A stretch of DNA of 64,000 nt from an uncultured Bacillota bacterium. Lineage in GTDB: Bacteria > Bacillota_I > Bacilli_A > RF39 > UBA660. The translations under genes were made by a program, and so were the position numbers. Numbering within the stretch: position 1 is the first letter of the stretch; each line of letters starts with the position of its first letter. Positions 54,641 through 63,639 of the stretch are shown piece by piece. The notes under the pieces are model-generated. The model worked only from the letters and a program-made list of their open reading frames with translations, had not been told where the DNA came from and did not search any database. The DNA is taken from the NCBI GenBank assembly GCA_947168865.1, contig CAMVNN010000002.1, forward strand, positions 1 through 64,000. Reading direction: 5' to 3'.

Positions 54641-55111
54641 ATGTATTCGAGTAATTTAATATGTGATATCTTAGAATATATTGATAATAATATTTCAAAT
54701 AAAATTACAATTGATGATCTTGAAAACAAGTTTTTTTATAATAGATATTATATTATGAAACTATTTAAAAAAGAAATGAATATTACTTTAATTAATTATA
54801 TTAATAGTATCAGAATATATAGTTCTATTGCTTTAATTAAAGAAACAAACAATAGTTTACTAAACATTGCTTTTAAGTGCGGATTTTATTCAATTGAGTA
54901 TTTTTCTGAAATATTTAAAAAAATTATTGGAATAAATCCCCAAGTAGTTAAGAATTACTTAAGAAATAAAAAAGTAATTAAAATTAGTCAGATAAATACA
55001 ATAAATAATTCAATAGTTAATTTATATGGTTTAAAAGAGTTCAAAGATAAATATTTATCTAACAGGAAACCAAGTAAACTACCTGTAAAAAAATTAACAA
55101 TATTCAAATAA
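54641..55111 (+). CDS. AraC-family HTH protein, DNA-binding domain only
   Basis: The 156-residue protein has two helix-turn-helix units of the AraC type: ITIDDLENKFFYNRYYIMKLFKKEM and LLNIAFKCGFYSIEYFSEIFKK, with KKIIGINPQVVKNY after the second helix. There is no effector-binding domain, only a basic tail (SNRKPSKLPVKKL). The start at 54641 follows TTGGTGAT. It diverges from the VirD4-like gene and could regulate it. It may respond to other proteins rather than a small molecule. Confidence 0.85.
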   Translation: MYSSNLICDILEYIDNNISNKITIDDLENKFFYNRYYIMKLFKKEMNITLINYINSIRIYSSIALIKETNNSLLNIAFKCGFYSIEYFSEIFKKIIGINPQVVKNYLRNKKVIKISQINTINNSIVNLYGLKEFKDKYLSNRKPSKLPVKKLTIFK

Positions 55112-55135
55112 AAGGATAACAATTTGTTATCCTTT
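55111..55135 (+). terminator. Terminator after the AraC-type gene
   Basis: The stem AAAGGATAAC/GTTATCCTTT overlaps the stop codon. Confidence 0.7.
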
Positions 55136-55232
55136 ACTAATTTAAACAATATCAAAAATTTAATTTTAAAACTATTAAAATCAACCATACTTTCTCCGTC
55201 TAGTATCCATTATCAATTTATCATACATATAT

Positions 55233-55260
55233 AAAAAAATAACCCATTATAGGTTATTTA
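55233..55260 (-). terminator. Terminator after yqeH
   Basis: The stem AAATAACC/GGTTATTT is followed by a T-run on the minus strand and overlaps the end of yqeH. Confidence 0.7.
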
Positions 55261-56226
55261 AATTATTTTTTTTCTTTTAAATATGTTAATTTTATATTTT
55301 GACTTTACAACTACACGTGCATTAGCTTTAAAACTAATAAAACCTAGGCCTGGAATAACTAAATCTTCACCCTTATTCAATTCAAATTCTAATCCTTTTA
55401 TTTCTTTATCATACTCTCTTGTTACTTTTAAAGAGTTAGACACATATAAGACTATATTTGCATCATTTAATTCAAGTGTAATAATATCTTCAATATGAAT
55501 TAATTGCTTACCTCTTATTTGATATACTCTTGGATTAATCTTTTTCTTTGGCATTATTTTACTCAAGTATTTTTCATCAATAACATCAATTAAATTGCCT
55601 TCTTCTAGAATACCTGGAGTATCTATTATAGTTAATTCATCATTTATTTTTACATCAATAAAATCAAGCGTAGTTGATGGAAGTAAACTAGTAGTAATAG
55701 CATCATTTAAATCAGTATAATTATAGATTATTTTATTTAGCAATGTTGACTTTCCAGAATTACTAAATCCTATGAAATAAACTTTTTTTGTTTTTTTACA
55801 ACTATTTATCTTTTCCATTAATGAATCTAGATTATAATTCTTATTTGAACTAACCAATATTCTATCAATGTAATTTATTTTCAAATTTTGACATATTCGA
55901 TCTAACTTATCATCATACATTTCACTTGGAAGCAAATCTGCTTTTGAAAATACAAGCAATATATTGTTTTTAATATTTTGGTTTACTATCTCTAGAGACT
56001 CTGGAATATTCATAATGTCGATTATCAAAACAACTAATGAGTTTGGATCAATTTTTTTTAGCAAATTTAAAACATAATCATTATCTTTAATAACTCTTTT
56101 GTAATCGTTATAGTGTTTGATACGGAAACAACGCTCACAAAGATTATTGTCAACGTTTTTTACATATCCAAGTTTATTTACATCTTTATTCTGTAAAGTG
56201 ATTCCACATCCATGACATTTATTCAT
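55258..56226 (-). CDS. yqeH: Ribosome biogenesis GTPase YqeH
   Basis: The 322-residue circularly permuted GTPase is needed for 30S assembly. An N-terminal zinc finger (CHGCGITLQ, CERCFRIKHY) precedes permuted G motifs: SKADLLP (G4), then FSNSGKSTLLNKI (P-loop G1), then IDTPGI (G3). It is shorter than B. subtilis YqeH (366). The start at 56226 follows AAAGGG; the longer frame overlaps yqeG. It overlaps the yqeG stop by 8 bases. Confidence 0.93.
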   Translation of the reverse strand: MNKCHGCGITLQNKDVNKLGYVKNVDNNLCERCFRIKHYNDYKRVIKDNDYVLNLLKKIDPNSLVVLIIDIMNIPESLEIVNQNIKNNILLVFSKADLLPSEMYDDKLDRICQNLKINYIDRILVSSNKNYNLDSLMEKINSCKKTKKVYFIGFSNSGKSTLLNKIIYNYTDLNDAITTSLLPSTTLDFIDVKINDELTIIDTPGILEEGNLIDVIDEKYLSKIMPKKKINPRVYQIRGKQLIHIEDIITLELNDANIVLYVSNSLKVTREYDKEIKGLEFELNKGEDLVIPGLGFISFKANARVVVKSKYKINIFKRKKII

Positions 56227-56740
56227 AATATTTCCCTTTTGTAAAAAGATTGTTTTGATAAAGTTTCTTATATATCTTTCTCTCACGTATACGATTCACT
56301 TTTGTAAACCACTTGTCATTTACACTTAACGGATTGACTAAAATAGTAGTTATTCCTATGCGATTGCCAAACAAGATATCTGTTAACAATTGATCGCCAA
56401 CAACCGCCATCTCACTTTGATTATATTCATATTTTTTGATAATTTTATCTACTTTACCTCTATATGGTTTACGCACGAAATAAAAATATTCTAAATCTAA
56501 ACGCGAAGCGATTTCAGATACTCTTTTCTTTGAACTGTTTGAATAAATTATAAAGTGAATGTTTGTCTTTTTAACTTGTTTAATAAAATCAGCAAGTTTT
56601 CTAGAGACTTCACTGATTCTAGGTGGTAGTAAAGTGTTGTCCAAGTCAAATAAAACACATTTTATGCCACGACTTACTAAATTGTCATAATTAATATCAT
56701 ATATACTCTTAGCATATATATCAGGTATATATTGTTCCAC
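56219..56740 (-). CDS. yqeG: YqeG family HAD phosphatase
   Basis: The 173-residue HAD-IIIA phosphatase has CVLFDLDNTLLPPR (nucleophile Asp and DxD), IIYSNSSKKR, VRKPYRGK and VVGDQLLTDILFGNR. In B. subtilis yqeG and yqeH are adjacent in the same order. The start is GTG, with AGGAGGT nine bases upstream. The substrate is not established. Confidence 0.92.
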   Translation of the reverse strand: MEQYIPDIYAKSIYDINYDNLVSRGIKCVLFDLDNTLLPPRISEVSRKLADFIKQVKKTNIHFIIYSNSSKKRVSEIASRLDLEYFYFVRKPYRGKVDKIIKKYEYNQSEMAVVGDQLLTDILFGNRIGITTILVNPLSVNDKWFTKVNRIRERKIYKKLYQNNLFTKGKYYE

Positions 56741-56802
56741 TTTACATTACCTCCTAGATTTCATTTTAGCATATTTACATCTTATTTTCAATTTATAATT
56801 TC

Positions 56803-56828
56803 AAAAAAAATAAGCTTATGCTTATTTT
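56803..56828 (-). terminator. Terminator after the UPF0316 gene
   Basis: The stem AAAATAAGC/GCTTATTTT with T-runs lies at the end of the gene starting at 57334. Confidence 0.7.
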
Positions 56829-57334
56829 AAATATCCATTTTGAATATACTTTGTTTCATTAATAATAACGAATGCCTTCTCATCAATTTCATTAATCAAT
56901 TTTTTCAATTCGTTTACTCTTTTACTGGTTGTTTCAATAATAATCATTTTTTTTGGAGTTTCTTTGTCATAACCGGTTACATCTATAATCGAGCAACCAT
57001 AATGATTATTTTTAAGAATAGCTGCAACACTATCTATTTCAATGCTAGTTATTATTTGAACAGTTACAGGGGTAACTATAAATTTACCTGATAAAATTCC
57101 TCCAATATATGTCCCAGTTGCATAACCTAATGCATAGGAAACAGCTATTAAAAGTCCTGATTCTCGTGTACTTAGGGCTTCTCTTACAATCACAAACCAA
57201 ATTAGCACTTCTATAAAACCAACCAAACTCGCGAATAATGTTTTCCCTTTAACAGTTAACATCATTCTGAATGTTCCAAGGGAAACATCAAAAATACGCG
57301 CCAAAAAAATTTTAAGACACAACAAATAAATCAT
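56822..57334 (-). CDS. UPF0316 / DUF2179 membrane protein
   Basis: The 170-residue protein has three membrane helices (residues 1-85, with ARIFDVSLGTFRMMLTVKG and VGFIEVLIWFVIV) and a C-terminal cytoplasmic DUF2179 domain (KETPKKMIIIETTSKRVNELK). This is the UPF0316 architecture. The DUF2179 domain is shared with the YitT protein at 48620. It is spaced three bases from plsC, so the pair is co-transcribed. The function is unknown. Confidence 0.88.
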   Translation of the reverse strand: MIYLLCLKIFLARIFDVSLGTFRMMLTVKGKTLFASLVGFIEVLIWFVIVREALSTRESGLLIAVSYALGYATGTYIGGILSGKFIVTPVTVQIITSIEIDSVAAILKNNHYGCSIIDVTGYDKETPKKMIIIETTSKRVNELKKLINEIDEKAFVIINETKYIQNGYLK

Positions 57335-57337
57335 TTT

Positions 57338-57904
57338 TTACCTCCTTATTAATTCTTTTACTTTATCTCTTAACAACTCTGGATTTTGACTAATTAAATT
57401 TGGATCAAGTGGTTCTCCAATACATAAGCAAATTCTTTTTTTATACTTATATTCTCCCATTATTCCAAACGGAACTACTGGAACATTTGCTATCTTAGCT
57501 AATACCTCAGTTCCTCGCTTGAATTCTAACAATTCCTCACCTTTATTACGAGTTCCCTCTGGAAATATTCCTAAGACTCCACCATCTTTTAGTATTGTCA
57601 AAGCATGGCGCATAGCACCCAAATCACTTTTTCCTCTTTTTATAGGAAAAGCATTCACATTTGTTAAAAACCATGCAAATAATTTATTTTTAAATAATTC
57701 TTCTTTAGCCATAAAATTAATTGGGTCATCAATTCCACATGCTAAAAGTGGAATATCTAATATTGAAGTATGGTTACCAGCTAATATATATGGTGCATTC
57801 GGAATATTTTCAAGTCCAATATATTTTGGACAATATAATTTATCGAAACAATATTTAATTGGCCTTTTTGCTCTTTCGTAAAAAGAATAATTATCAATTT
57901 TCAT
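57338..57904 (-). CDS. plsC: 1-acyl-glycerol-3-phosphate acyltransferase
   Basis: The 188-residue membrane-associated acyltransferase makes phosphatidic acid. Motif I is GNHTSILDIP (HxxxxD, catalytic His), the acceptor motif is FPIKRGKSD, motif III is GIFPEGTRNKGEELLEFKRG, and the later motif is VPVVPFGI. There is a short amphipathic N-terminus. The length is typical of the small Bacillota form. It is followed directly by the UPF0316 gene. Confidence 0.92.
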   Translation of the reverse strand: MKIDNYSFYERAKRPIKYCFDKLYCPKYIGLENIPNAPYILAGNHTSILDIPLLACGIDDPINFMAKEELFKNKLFAWFLTNVNAFPIKRGKSDLGAMRHALTILKDGGVLGIFPEGTRNKGEELLEFKRGTEVLAKIANVPVVPFGIMGEYKYKKRICLCIGEPLDPNLISQNPELLRDKVKELIRR

Positions 57905-57963
57905 TTTATCCCCCTTAATTATTATAACACAAGAAATAATTCCTTTCTAGATAAAATATGCAA

Positions 57964-57988
57964 GAAAAAACTCAAGTAAAACTTGAGT
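57964..57988 (-). terminator. Terminator of the tRNA-Ala transcript
   Basis: The stem ACTCAAGT/ACTTGAGT is followed by six T on the minus strand, 12 bases after the tRNA 3' end. Confidence 0.8.
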
Positions 57989-57999
57989 CTGTGTCAATT

Positions 58000-58076
58000 T
58001 GGTGGAGGATGAGAGATTCGAACTCTTGACCCTCTGCGTGCAGGGCAGATGCTCTAGCCAGCTGAGCTAATCCCCC
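58000..58076 (-). tRNA. tRNA-Ala (anticodon TGC)
   Basis: The 77-base tRNA includes an encoded CCA. The acceptor stem GGGGGAT/ATCCTCC has the G3-U70 pair that identifies alanine tRNAs. The D-arm is AGCTCAGCTGGCTAGAGC, and the anticodon loop CCTGCAC is closed by TCTGC/GCAGA. The T-arm contains GTTCGAATC. Confidence 0.97.
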
Positions 58077-58088
58077 AATGACTTCTAG

Positions 58089-58117
58089 AGTATAACAAAA
58101 ATTATTGTTAAAGTCAA
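58089..58117 (-). promoter_or_regulatory. Promoter of tRNA-Ala
   Basis: TTGACT (58112-58117), 17 bases and TATACT (58089-58094), about 12 bases upstream of the tRNA. Confidence 0.75.
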
Positions 58118-58177
58118 TATTTTTTTATATTTTATGCATATTTTTTAGTCCTAAAACTATAATTTAGTGGTGATAAT

Positions 58178-58690
58178 ATGTATAAAAAGATAAAAATATA
58201 CGGTGCTATTATATGGATTATTCTTACATTTATCTCCCATTTTATGTACGATTGGTTTCCAAATAATATTGTTGCTTCTTTCTTTCCAATTAACGAATCA
58301 GTGTGGGAACATATGAAAGTATTTGTAACTTCAGGTATTATTACTTTTCTTTTTGAAATGATTTATATGAAAATAAAAAGGGTTTGCATTCAAAATAATT
58401 ACTTGTCACTTTTAATCGAAATAATGTCAAGTATCGGTGTTTTTCTTACGATTTTCTTACCATATTATTATAGATTTCAACATAATTTATTTGTCACCTT
58501 AATAATGATGGCAATTGCTATTGCAGTGGCCAAACATTTAGGCTATATTGTCACCTCAGAGAAGAATGAATTAATTCCAAACATATTAGCAATCCCAATT
58601 ATCTTAATTATTGTAATTTTAAATATTATTTTTACTTTTGATCCACCTAGTAATGCATTATTTATAGATTCAACAAAAAATAGCAATTAA
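58178..58690 (+). CDS. Hypothetical membrane protein (DUF6512-like)
   Basis: The 170-residue protein has four or five membrane helices. The conserved first part includes FISHFMYDWF and the motif PINESVWEHMKVF, which matches the DUF6512 pattern (NESxWEHxK) as I recall it. Functions of that family are not known. The start follows GTGGTGAT. It is transcribed away from the tRNA and ends in a shared terminator. Confidence 0.75.
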   Translation: MYKKIKIYGAIIWIILTFISHFMYDWFPNNIVASFFPINESVWEHMKVFVTSGIITFLFEMIYMKIKRVCIQNNYLSLLIEIMSSIGVFLTIFLPYYYRFQHNLFVTLIMMAIAIAVAKHLGYIVTSEKNELIPNILAIPIILIIVILNIIFTFDPPSNALFIDSTKNSN

Positions 58691-58703
58691 ATTGCTATTT
58701 TTT
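58675..58703. terminator. Bidirectional terminator
   Basis: The palindrome AAATAGCAATT/AATTGCTATTT with T-runs lies between converging genes. Confidence 0.85.
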
Positions 58704-59218
58704 CATCCAAAGAAAAGTTTAACTACGAATATAGCAGTTACAATACCTATTAAATCTGCAATTAATCCCACTTTTAAAGCATATTTTATCTTTTTTATAC
58801 CAACGACCGAAAAATAAAGTGACAAAACATATAGAGTTGTCTCAGTTGACCCTTGTATTACTGAAGCAAGTTTGCCAATGTAAGAATCTGGTCCATAGTT
58901 TAGATAAATATTATTTAAAATTGCTAAAGCGGAACTTCCTGATATTGGTCTTAGCAAAGCAAGAGGAACAATTGCTGATGGAATATCAATAAACTTAGTA
59001 ATAAGACTAGCAATTAAATTAAAAATATTACTTTCAATTAAAAAATTTATTCCAATTAGCATTGCAAGTAATGTTGGAAATAAGTTATAAATCATCTGAA
59101 AACTTTCTTTTGAACCTTCGACAAAATCACTATAAACATCACTTTTTTTGAAAAAAGCATAAAAAACAACCAAGAATATCAAAACTGGTATTGCTAATTT
59201 TGAAATAATGTCTATCAT
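58703..59218 (-). CDS. spmB: Spore maturation protein B
   Basis: The 171-residue membrane protein belongs to the nucleoside-recognition (Gate) family. It has FVEGSKESFQMIYNLFPTLLAMLIGIN and ALLRPISGSSALAILN, with GPDSYIGKLASVIQGSTETTLYV. In B. subtilis SpmB works with SpmA in spore core dehydration. The ATG overlaps the spmA stop (ATGA). Confidence 0.92.
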   Translation of the reverse strand: MIDIISKLAIPVLIFLVVFYAFFKKSDVYSDFVEGSKESFQMIYNLFPTLLAMLIGINFLIESNIFNLIASLITKFIDIPSAIVPLALLRPISGSSALAILNNIYLNYGPDSYIGKLASVIQGSTETTLYVLSLYFSVVGIKKIKYALKVGLIADLIGIVTAIFVVKLFFG

Positions 59219-59799
59219 TTTTTGAAGCTCCTTCTTGCAAAAAAACGATCAATTATTAAAGCACACATAGTTGAAAATGAGGTTGCAAGAAAACATGCTA
59301 AGACAATCTCTGTTGGATTAGAACTACCATGAAACATTCTTAGAGCAATAATAGTTGTCGGAATAGCCGTAAGCCCACTAGTATTTATTACTAAAAATGT
59401 AATCATACTTCGTGTTGCTTCAGCTTTGTTAGGATTTTTTTCTTGCAAAGCCTCCATTGTTTTAATGCCAAATGGTGTTGCTGCATTACCTAGTCCAAAG
59501 AAATTGGCAACAATGTTAGAAGCAATATAACCAAATGTTTCATCGTTCTTATCAAGATCTGGAAATAGATAATGCAAAAGTGGTGCTATTTTCAAAGATA
59601 TTTTTTTTAAAAGACCTGATTTAGATGCAACATTCATAATTCCTAGCCAAAGAGCCATCACAGGAAATATTTTTATTATCATATCTAATGCTTCTCTAGT
59701 ACTATTTAAAGTTATCTCACTTAAAACATCTGTTTTTCCAGTAAAAATGCAACCAATAATGCCAACTATTATGAAAAAGCACCATATGATATTCACCAT
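59215..59799 (-). CDS. spmA: Spore maturation protein A
   Basis: The 194-residue membrane protein has the paired Gate domain: LNSTREALDMIIKIFPVMALWLGIMNVA, then NFFGLGNAATPFGIKTMEAL. It overlaps the carboxypeptidase gene upstream by 7 bases. The order carboxypeptidase, spmA, spmB mirrors the B. subtilis dacB operon, where it acts in spore cortex maturation. Non-sporulating relatives also keep spmAB, so sporulation cannot be concluded. Confidence 0.93.
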   Translation of the reverse strand: MVNIIWCFFIIVGIIGCIFTGKTDVLSEITLNSTREALDMIIKIFPVMALWLGIMNVASKSGLLKKISLKIAPLLHYLFPDLDKNDETFGYIASNIVANFFGLGNAATPFGIKTMEALQEKNPNKAEATRSMITFLVINTSGLTAIPTTIIALRMFHGSSNPTEIVLACFLATSFSTMCALIIDRFFARRSFKK

Positions 59800-60854
59800 A
59801 ATTTATCAATCAACTTTCTAAAGAAATTTTTCTTTTCAAAAACTCTAATAAAAATTACATCATTATATATTTTTTTACCATCTAAATAAACTATTACTTC
59901 CCCTACTTTATCATTATTTTTATAATTTTTTATCTTTTCAAGTTTAAACTCAATAATTATCTTATCTAACTCATCCTTCTTAAGCGAATAATAAAAATCT
60001 TTATTCAAGTAAAAATAACAATTTTGATAATAATTTTCCCCAATTATCTTGACATTATTTTTATTTAAGATGCGATAATTCTTATATTTGTTAAATGCCT
60101 CTTCATATAAAGACTTGTGATCATTAAAATCATCACCATCAACTAAAGTTACAGCGACCAAATTAACTCTATTTTTTGAAGCTGCTGTGACTAGAGTTCT
60201 CTTAGCTTTTTCAGTGAACCCCGTTTTACCACCAACTGCATATTTATACATAGTTAAAAGTTTATTTTTATTTACCCAAACATAACTATTTTTATTAGTT
60301 CTAATTTCTATTTTTTTAGTACCTACGATTTTTTTAAATATTTCATTTTGCATTGCATAACTCATAAGAAGTGCCATATCATATGCTGTTGAATAATTAC
60401 CTTTTTCTTGATCTAGTCCACTTGGATTATTAAATGTAGAACTATTCATTCCTATTTCTTTAGCTTTTTCATTCATCATCAAAACAAATGTATTAATATC
60501 TCCACCAACATATTTTGCAATTGCTAAAGCAGCATCATTGCCACTTCTAAGCATCAAACCATATATTAATTCTTCTAGTGTTAGTTCTTCACCAATTTTG
60601 ATATAAATACCTGATCCATAAGCAGAACTTATTTCATCACCAATAATCACTTTATCTTTTAATTTTTCACTTTCAATTGCAACAATAGCAGTCATGATTT
60701 TAGAAATAGATGCAACACTTCTAGATTCATCTTTATTGTTTTCATACAATATCCTTTTACTATCACTATCCATCAAAACTACCGAATGTGCACTAGTACT
60801 ATAGGCTTTTATTAAAAACGGTGTCAAAAGTAAAAGAATTAATATTTTTTTCAT
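59793..60854 (-). CDS. D-alanyl-D-alanine carboxypeptidase (DacB/DacF type)
   Basis: The 353-residue penicillin-binding protein trims stem-peptide D-Ala. The signal peptide is MKKILILLLLTPFLIKAYS. The serine motif SISKIMTAIVA (SxxK), SGNDAALA (SxN) and GGKTGFTEKA (KTG) are present, and the amphipathic C-terminal tail is FFRKLIDKLW. GGTGAAAC precedes the ATG. It is the first gene of the spmAB operon. Confidence 0.95.
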   Translation of the reverse strand: MKKILILLLLTPFLIKAYSTSAHSVVLMDSDSKRILYENNKDESRSVASISKIMTAIVAIESEKLKDKVIIGDEISSAYGSGIYIKIGEELTLEELIYGLMLRSGNDAALAIAKYVGGDINTFVLMMNEKAKEIGMNSSTFNNPSGLDQEKGNYSTAYDMALLMSYAMQNEIFKKIVGTKKIEIRTNKNSYVWVNKNKLLTMYKYAVGGKTGFTEKAKRTLVTAASKNRVNLVAVTLVDGDDFNDHKSLYEEAFNKYKNYRILNKNNVKIIGENYYQNCYFYLNKDFYYSLKKDELDKIIIEFKLEKIKNYKNNDKVGEVIVYLDGKKIYNDVIFIRVFEKKNFFRKLIDKLW

Positions 60855-60881
60855 AGTTTCACCATAATAAATATATGAAAA

Positions 60882-60906
60882 TAAAAAATGGTTATGATAA
60901 CCATTT
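60882..60906 (-). terminator. Terminator between the lipoprotein and carboxypeptidase genes
   Basis: The stem AAATGGTTAT/ATAACCATTT is followed by a T-run on the minus strand. Confidence 0.75.
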
Positions 60907-61446
60907 CTAGTATTTATACATCCCAGATAATTTTAAATTTTCTTCTGCAGTCAATTCTTGTAAAACCCATTTCTTGTTTATTTTTTTTGCTTTAAAATCA
61001 ATTGTATAAGTTACTTTATCATTAGATTTACTTAGCTCTTCTAAGCGATAATCATTGTACATTTCAAAAGAATGATTACCATTTTCATCTTGAAAGACCT
61101 CTGGATTATTAGTTAAGTATTCAGAAGTAGCAGTCATAACCTTGCTATAATCATTGACGTTCACTTCGACAATTACAGTTGCATCATCACCATCAATCAT
61201 TTCATCTTTAATTTCATAAGTCATTCCTTGATAATGCTTTTTCCATAAATTAACATATTTTTCTTTTTCTTCATCTGTTAAATTAGGCATATTATCAACA
61301 TCAGTAATAATTTTAGCTTCTACTTCTTCACTTAGAGATTGATAATTGCTTAAAAAAACCTCTACTCTTTTAGTCGGAGTATTATTTAAATCTTTATCAC
61401 AACCAACAAGTAATAAAATACTCAAAATAATTAATATCTTTTTCAT
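60907..61446 (-). CDS. Lipoprotein, 179 residues
   Basis: A lipoprotein signal with the lipobox LLVGC predicts lipid anchoring. The mature part is acidic with a helix (LTDEEKEKYVNLWKKHYQ) and a beta domain (DATVIVEVNVNDY, KVTYTIDFKAKKINKKWVLQ) like cystatin/NTF2-type small domains (DUF4878-like). It lies upstream of the carboxypeptidase operon but is separated by a terminator. The function is unknown. Confidence 0.8.
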   Translation of the reverse strand: MKKILIILSILLLVGCDKDLNNTPTKRVEVFLSNYQSLSEEVEAKIITDVDNMPNLTDEEKEKYVNLWKKHYQGMTYEIKDEMIDGDDATVIVEVNVNDYSKVMTATSEYLTNNPEVFQDENGNHSFEMYNDYRLEELSKSNDKVTYTIDFKAKKINKKWVLQELTAEENLKLSGMYKY

Positions 61447-61542
61447 TTTTAGTCACCTTTTTTATTATTAGCAATTAACCTTATTTCATACATAATATTT
61501 GATAACAAATATCAAATATGCTATAATTTTACTGGTGATTGC

Positions 61543-63441
61543 ATGAAGATTAAAATATTGTCAAAATATTTTTATCATAGACTAATAGCTCTTCTTAAAA
61601 GTAAGAACTTTTATTTCGTGTTATTAACTGTTGTTCCATTTATTAGTATGGACCTAGCTACAAGAATATTTACTAAGCTTCACTTTGTAAAGATTTCTTT
61701 TTTTCCACCTTGGTTCTTTACTATTATTTGGTCAGCATTTTTTGTCGCGTTCTCGTTTTCATTTAAAAGAAAAATTGCTAAAACTCTTTATGTGATTTTT
61801 TTCTCATTATCTTTTCTATTATTTATAACTCACAATGTTTATTATTGTTTAACAAAAGAGATATTTGATTTTCATCTAATGGAGTTAGCTGGTGAAGGAA
61901 GTTCTTATTTTTTAGATGCCTTAAAAGCAACAAGTATATGGGTATATTTGATAGCAGTTTTGATTCTTGCTCTTTTTATATTTGCTGCCATCAAAGCTCC
62001 AAGCCAAGAAAAAAACAATTACAAATTGTTATCAGGAACTTTAATAATTTTTGTTATGCTTCATCTACTTGCACCCCTTACATTAGGAAAAGCAAATGAT
62101 GGTTTATCATGGAATACCTGGTACAATAAGAGAAATATTTATATTAATTTCAACGATAGTAGTAAGAGTTTTAGTATAACTGGATTATATGAATATTCTT
62201 TAAGAAACTTCTATTTAACTTTCATAGCAAAAGAAAAAAAAGAAGATGAAAGTCAATTGGAATTCCTGAATTCTGTTTTTAACATTGAGGAAGAAGAACA
62301 CAAAAACGAATATACAGGAATGTTTAAAAATAAGAATATTATTTTCTTGCAATTAGAAGGTATTGATAACTGGCTAGTGACTAAAGAAACAATGCCGAAT
62401 TTATATTCTTTGATGACTAAATCAATCAATTTTACCAATCATTATTCTTTCTATAATGGTGGTGGATCAACATTTAATTCTTATACTCAAAATGCTTATA
62501 CTTTTAATCGTAATACATTTACTTATTCGATGGCGAATTTATTTAAACAAGAGGGATATTCTATCAATGCATTTCATATGAATTCTGGTGAATATTATTC
62601 AAGAAACATCAATTATAAAAGTTGGGGATATGATAATTACTATGGTTTAAAAGATTTAAAGCAATATACAGATAATTCTTACCAATTAGATCGTGAATTA
62701 ATTTTGAATGAGACTTTTTATGATTTAATGTTTAAACAAGAAGGAAAATTTGTCAATTATCTAATAACTTATTCACCGCATACTCCTTTTAATCCTGAAC
62801 GTGGAGTCTGCAAAATGATCTTGGACTTGCGTGATCAAGAGGCAGAAAATGAAGCTTTAGACAAAGGAACTGAATTTATTGCACCAATAAGAGAATATTC
62901 TGAAGAAGAATGTGCTAGAATTCAAGCTGGTGAAACGGATTATATGGTTGGTTTATTGATTCAAGCTTTAAAGGATAATAATTTATATGATGATACTGTA
63001 ATCGTTGCTTATGCTGATCACTATCTTTATACAATAAGTGATAAAACGATTTTAGATCAATATAAAAATACAACTAATAATCTCATCAATCACACTCCAT
63101 TATTTATATGGAGCAGTAAAATTAAAAAGAAAGCAATTACTAAAGTAACTAGTCAAATAAATATCCTCCCAACAGTTTTAAACTTATTTGGTATGGAATA
63201 TCACAAAGTATACTATTCTGGTGATGATGCATTAGATAAATCTTATACTGGAATTGCATTTTTCAATGATTATTCATGGTATGATGGCAAAATATATGTC
63301 GATAGTACTGGAATAACAAATAAAAATGCCGATCCTACTCTAGTATCTGAAAAAAGTGAATATGTTAATTTTTTAATTAAGAAAAATGATTTGGTTTTAA
63401 AATATGATTATTTTAAAGATTTAAAAAAGAGTTCAAAATGA
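61543..63441 (+). CDS. LtaS-type lipoteichoic acid synthase / sulfatase-fold transferase
   Basis: The 632-residue protein has five N-terminal membrane helices (residues 1-180) and an extracellular sulfatase-fold domain. Metal and catalytic elements include IIFLQLEGIDNW (first Glu), the nucleophile Thr in GGGSTFNSY, YLITYSPHTPF (His) and VIVAYADHYLY (Asp-His). LtaS-type enzymes polymerise glycerol phosphate or transfer phosphoglycerol to the envelope; the exact polymer is uncertain. The start follows CTGGTGAT. Confidence 0.9.
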   Translation: MKIKILSKYFYHRLIALLKSKNFYFVLLTVVPFISMDLATRIFTKLHFVKISFFPPWFFTIIWSAFFVAFSFSFKRKIAKTLYVIFFSLSFLLFITHNVYYCLTKEIFDFHLMELAGEGSSYFLDALKATSIWVYLIAVLILALFIFAAIKAPSQEKNNYKLLSGTLIIFVMLHLLAPLTLGKANDGLSWNTWYNKRNIYINFNDSSKSFSITGLYEYSLRNFYLTFIAKEKKEDESQLEFLNSVFNIEEEEHKNEYTGMFKNKNIIFLQLEGIDNWLVTKETMPNLYSLMTKSINFTNHYSFYNGGGSTFNSYTQNAYTFNRNTFTYSMANLFKQEGYSINAFHMNSGEYYSRNINYKSWGYDNYYGLKDLKQYTDNSYQLDRELILNETFYDLMFKQEGKFVNYLITYSPHTPFNPERGVCKMILDLRDQEAENEALDKGTEFIAPIREYSEEECARIQAGETDYMVGLLIQALKDNNLYDDTVIVAYADHYLYTISDKTILDQYKNTTNNLINHTPLFIWSSKIKKKAITKVTSQINILPTVLNLFGMEYHKVYYSGDDALDKSYTGIAFFNDYSWYDGKIYVDSTGITNKNADPTLVSEKSEYVNFLIKKNDLVLKYDYFKDLKKSSK

Positions 63442-63451
63442 ACTCTTTTTT
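63424..63451. terminator. Bidirectional terminator after the LtaS-like gene
   Basis: The stem AAAAGAGTTCA/TGAACTCTTTT with T-runs, shared with the converging small gene. Confidence 0.85.
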
Positions 63452-63639
63452 TATGGAAGTCTAGTTATAAACATGAATATTCCAAATGCAATAGCAAATA
63501 TTGTATATAATATTTTAATAATCATGCAAATAAAATTTGATACTTTCTTATTTCTAACTTTTTTCCTTATGAATCTTACTGGTTTTAGATAAAACGTCGT
63601 TGCTAATCCTTCATTGTAAAATTGCTCTATATAACTCAT
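63451..63639 (-). CDS. Small membrane protein, 62 residues
   Basis: The start overlaps the upstream gene stop (ATGA) with AAGG upstream. The product has a basic N-terminal half (KPVRFIRKKVRNKKV) and one C-terminal membrane helix (FICMIIKILYTIFAIAFGIF). It is co-transcribed with the partial glycosyltransferase. It is probably an accessory small subunit, but this is inference. Confidence 0.6.
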   Translation of the reverse strand: MSYIEQFYNEGLATTFYLKPVRFIRKKVRNKKVSNFICMIIKILYTIFAIAFGIFMFITRLP

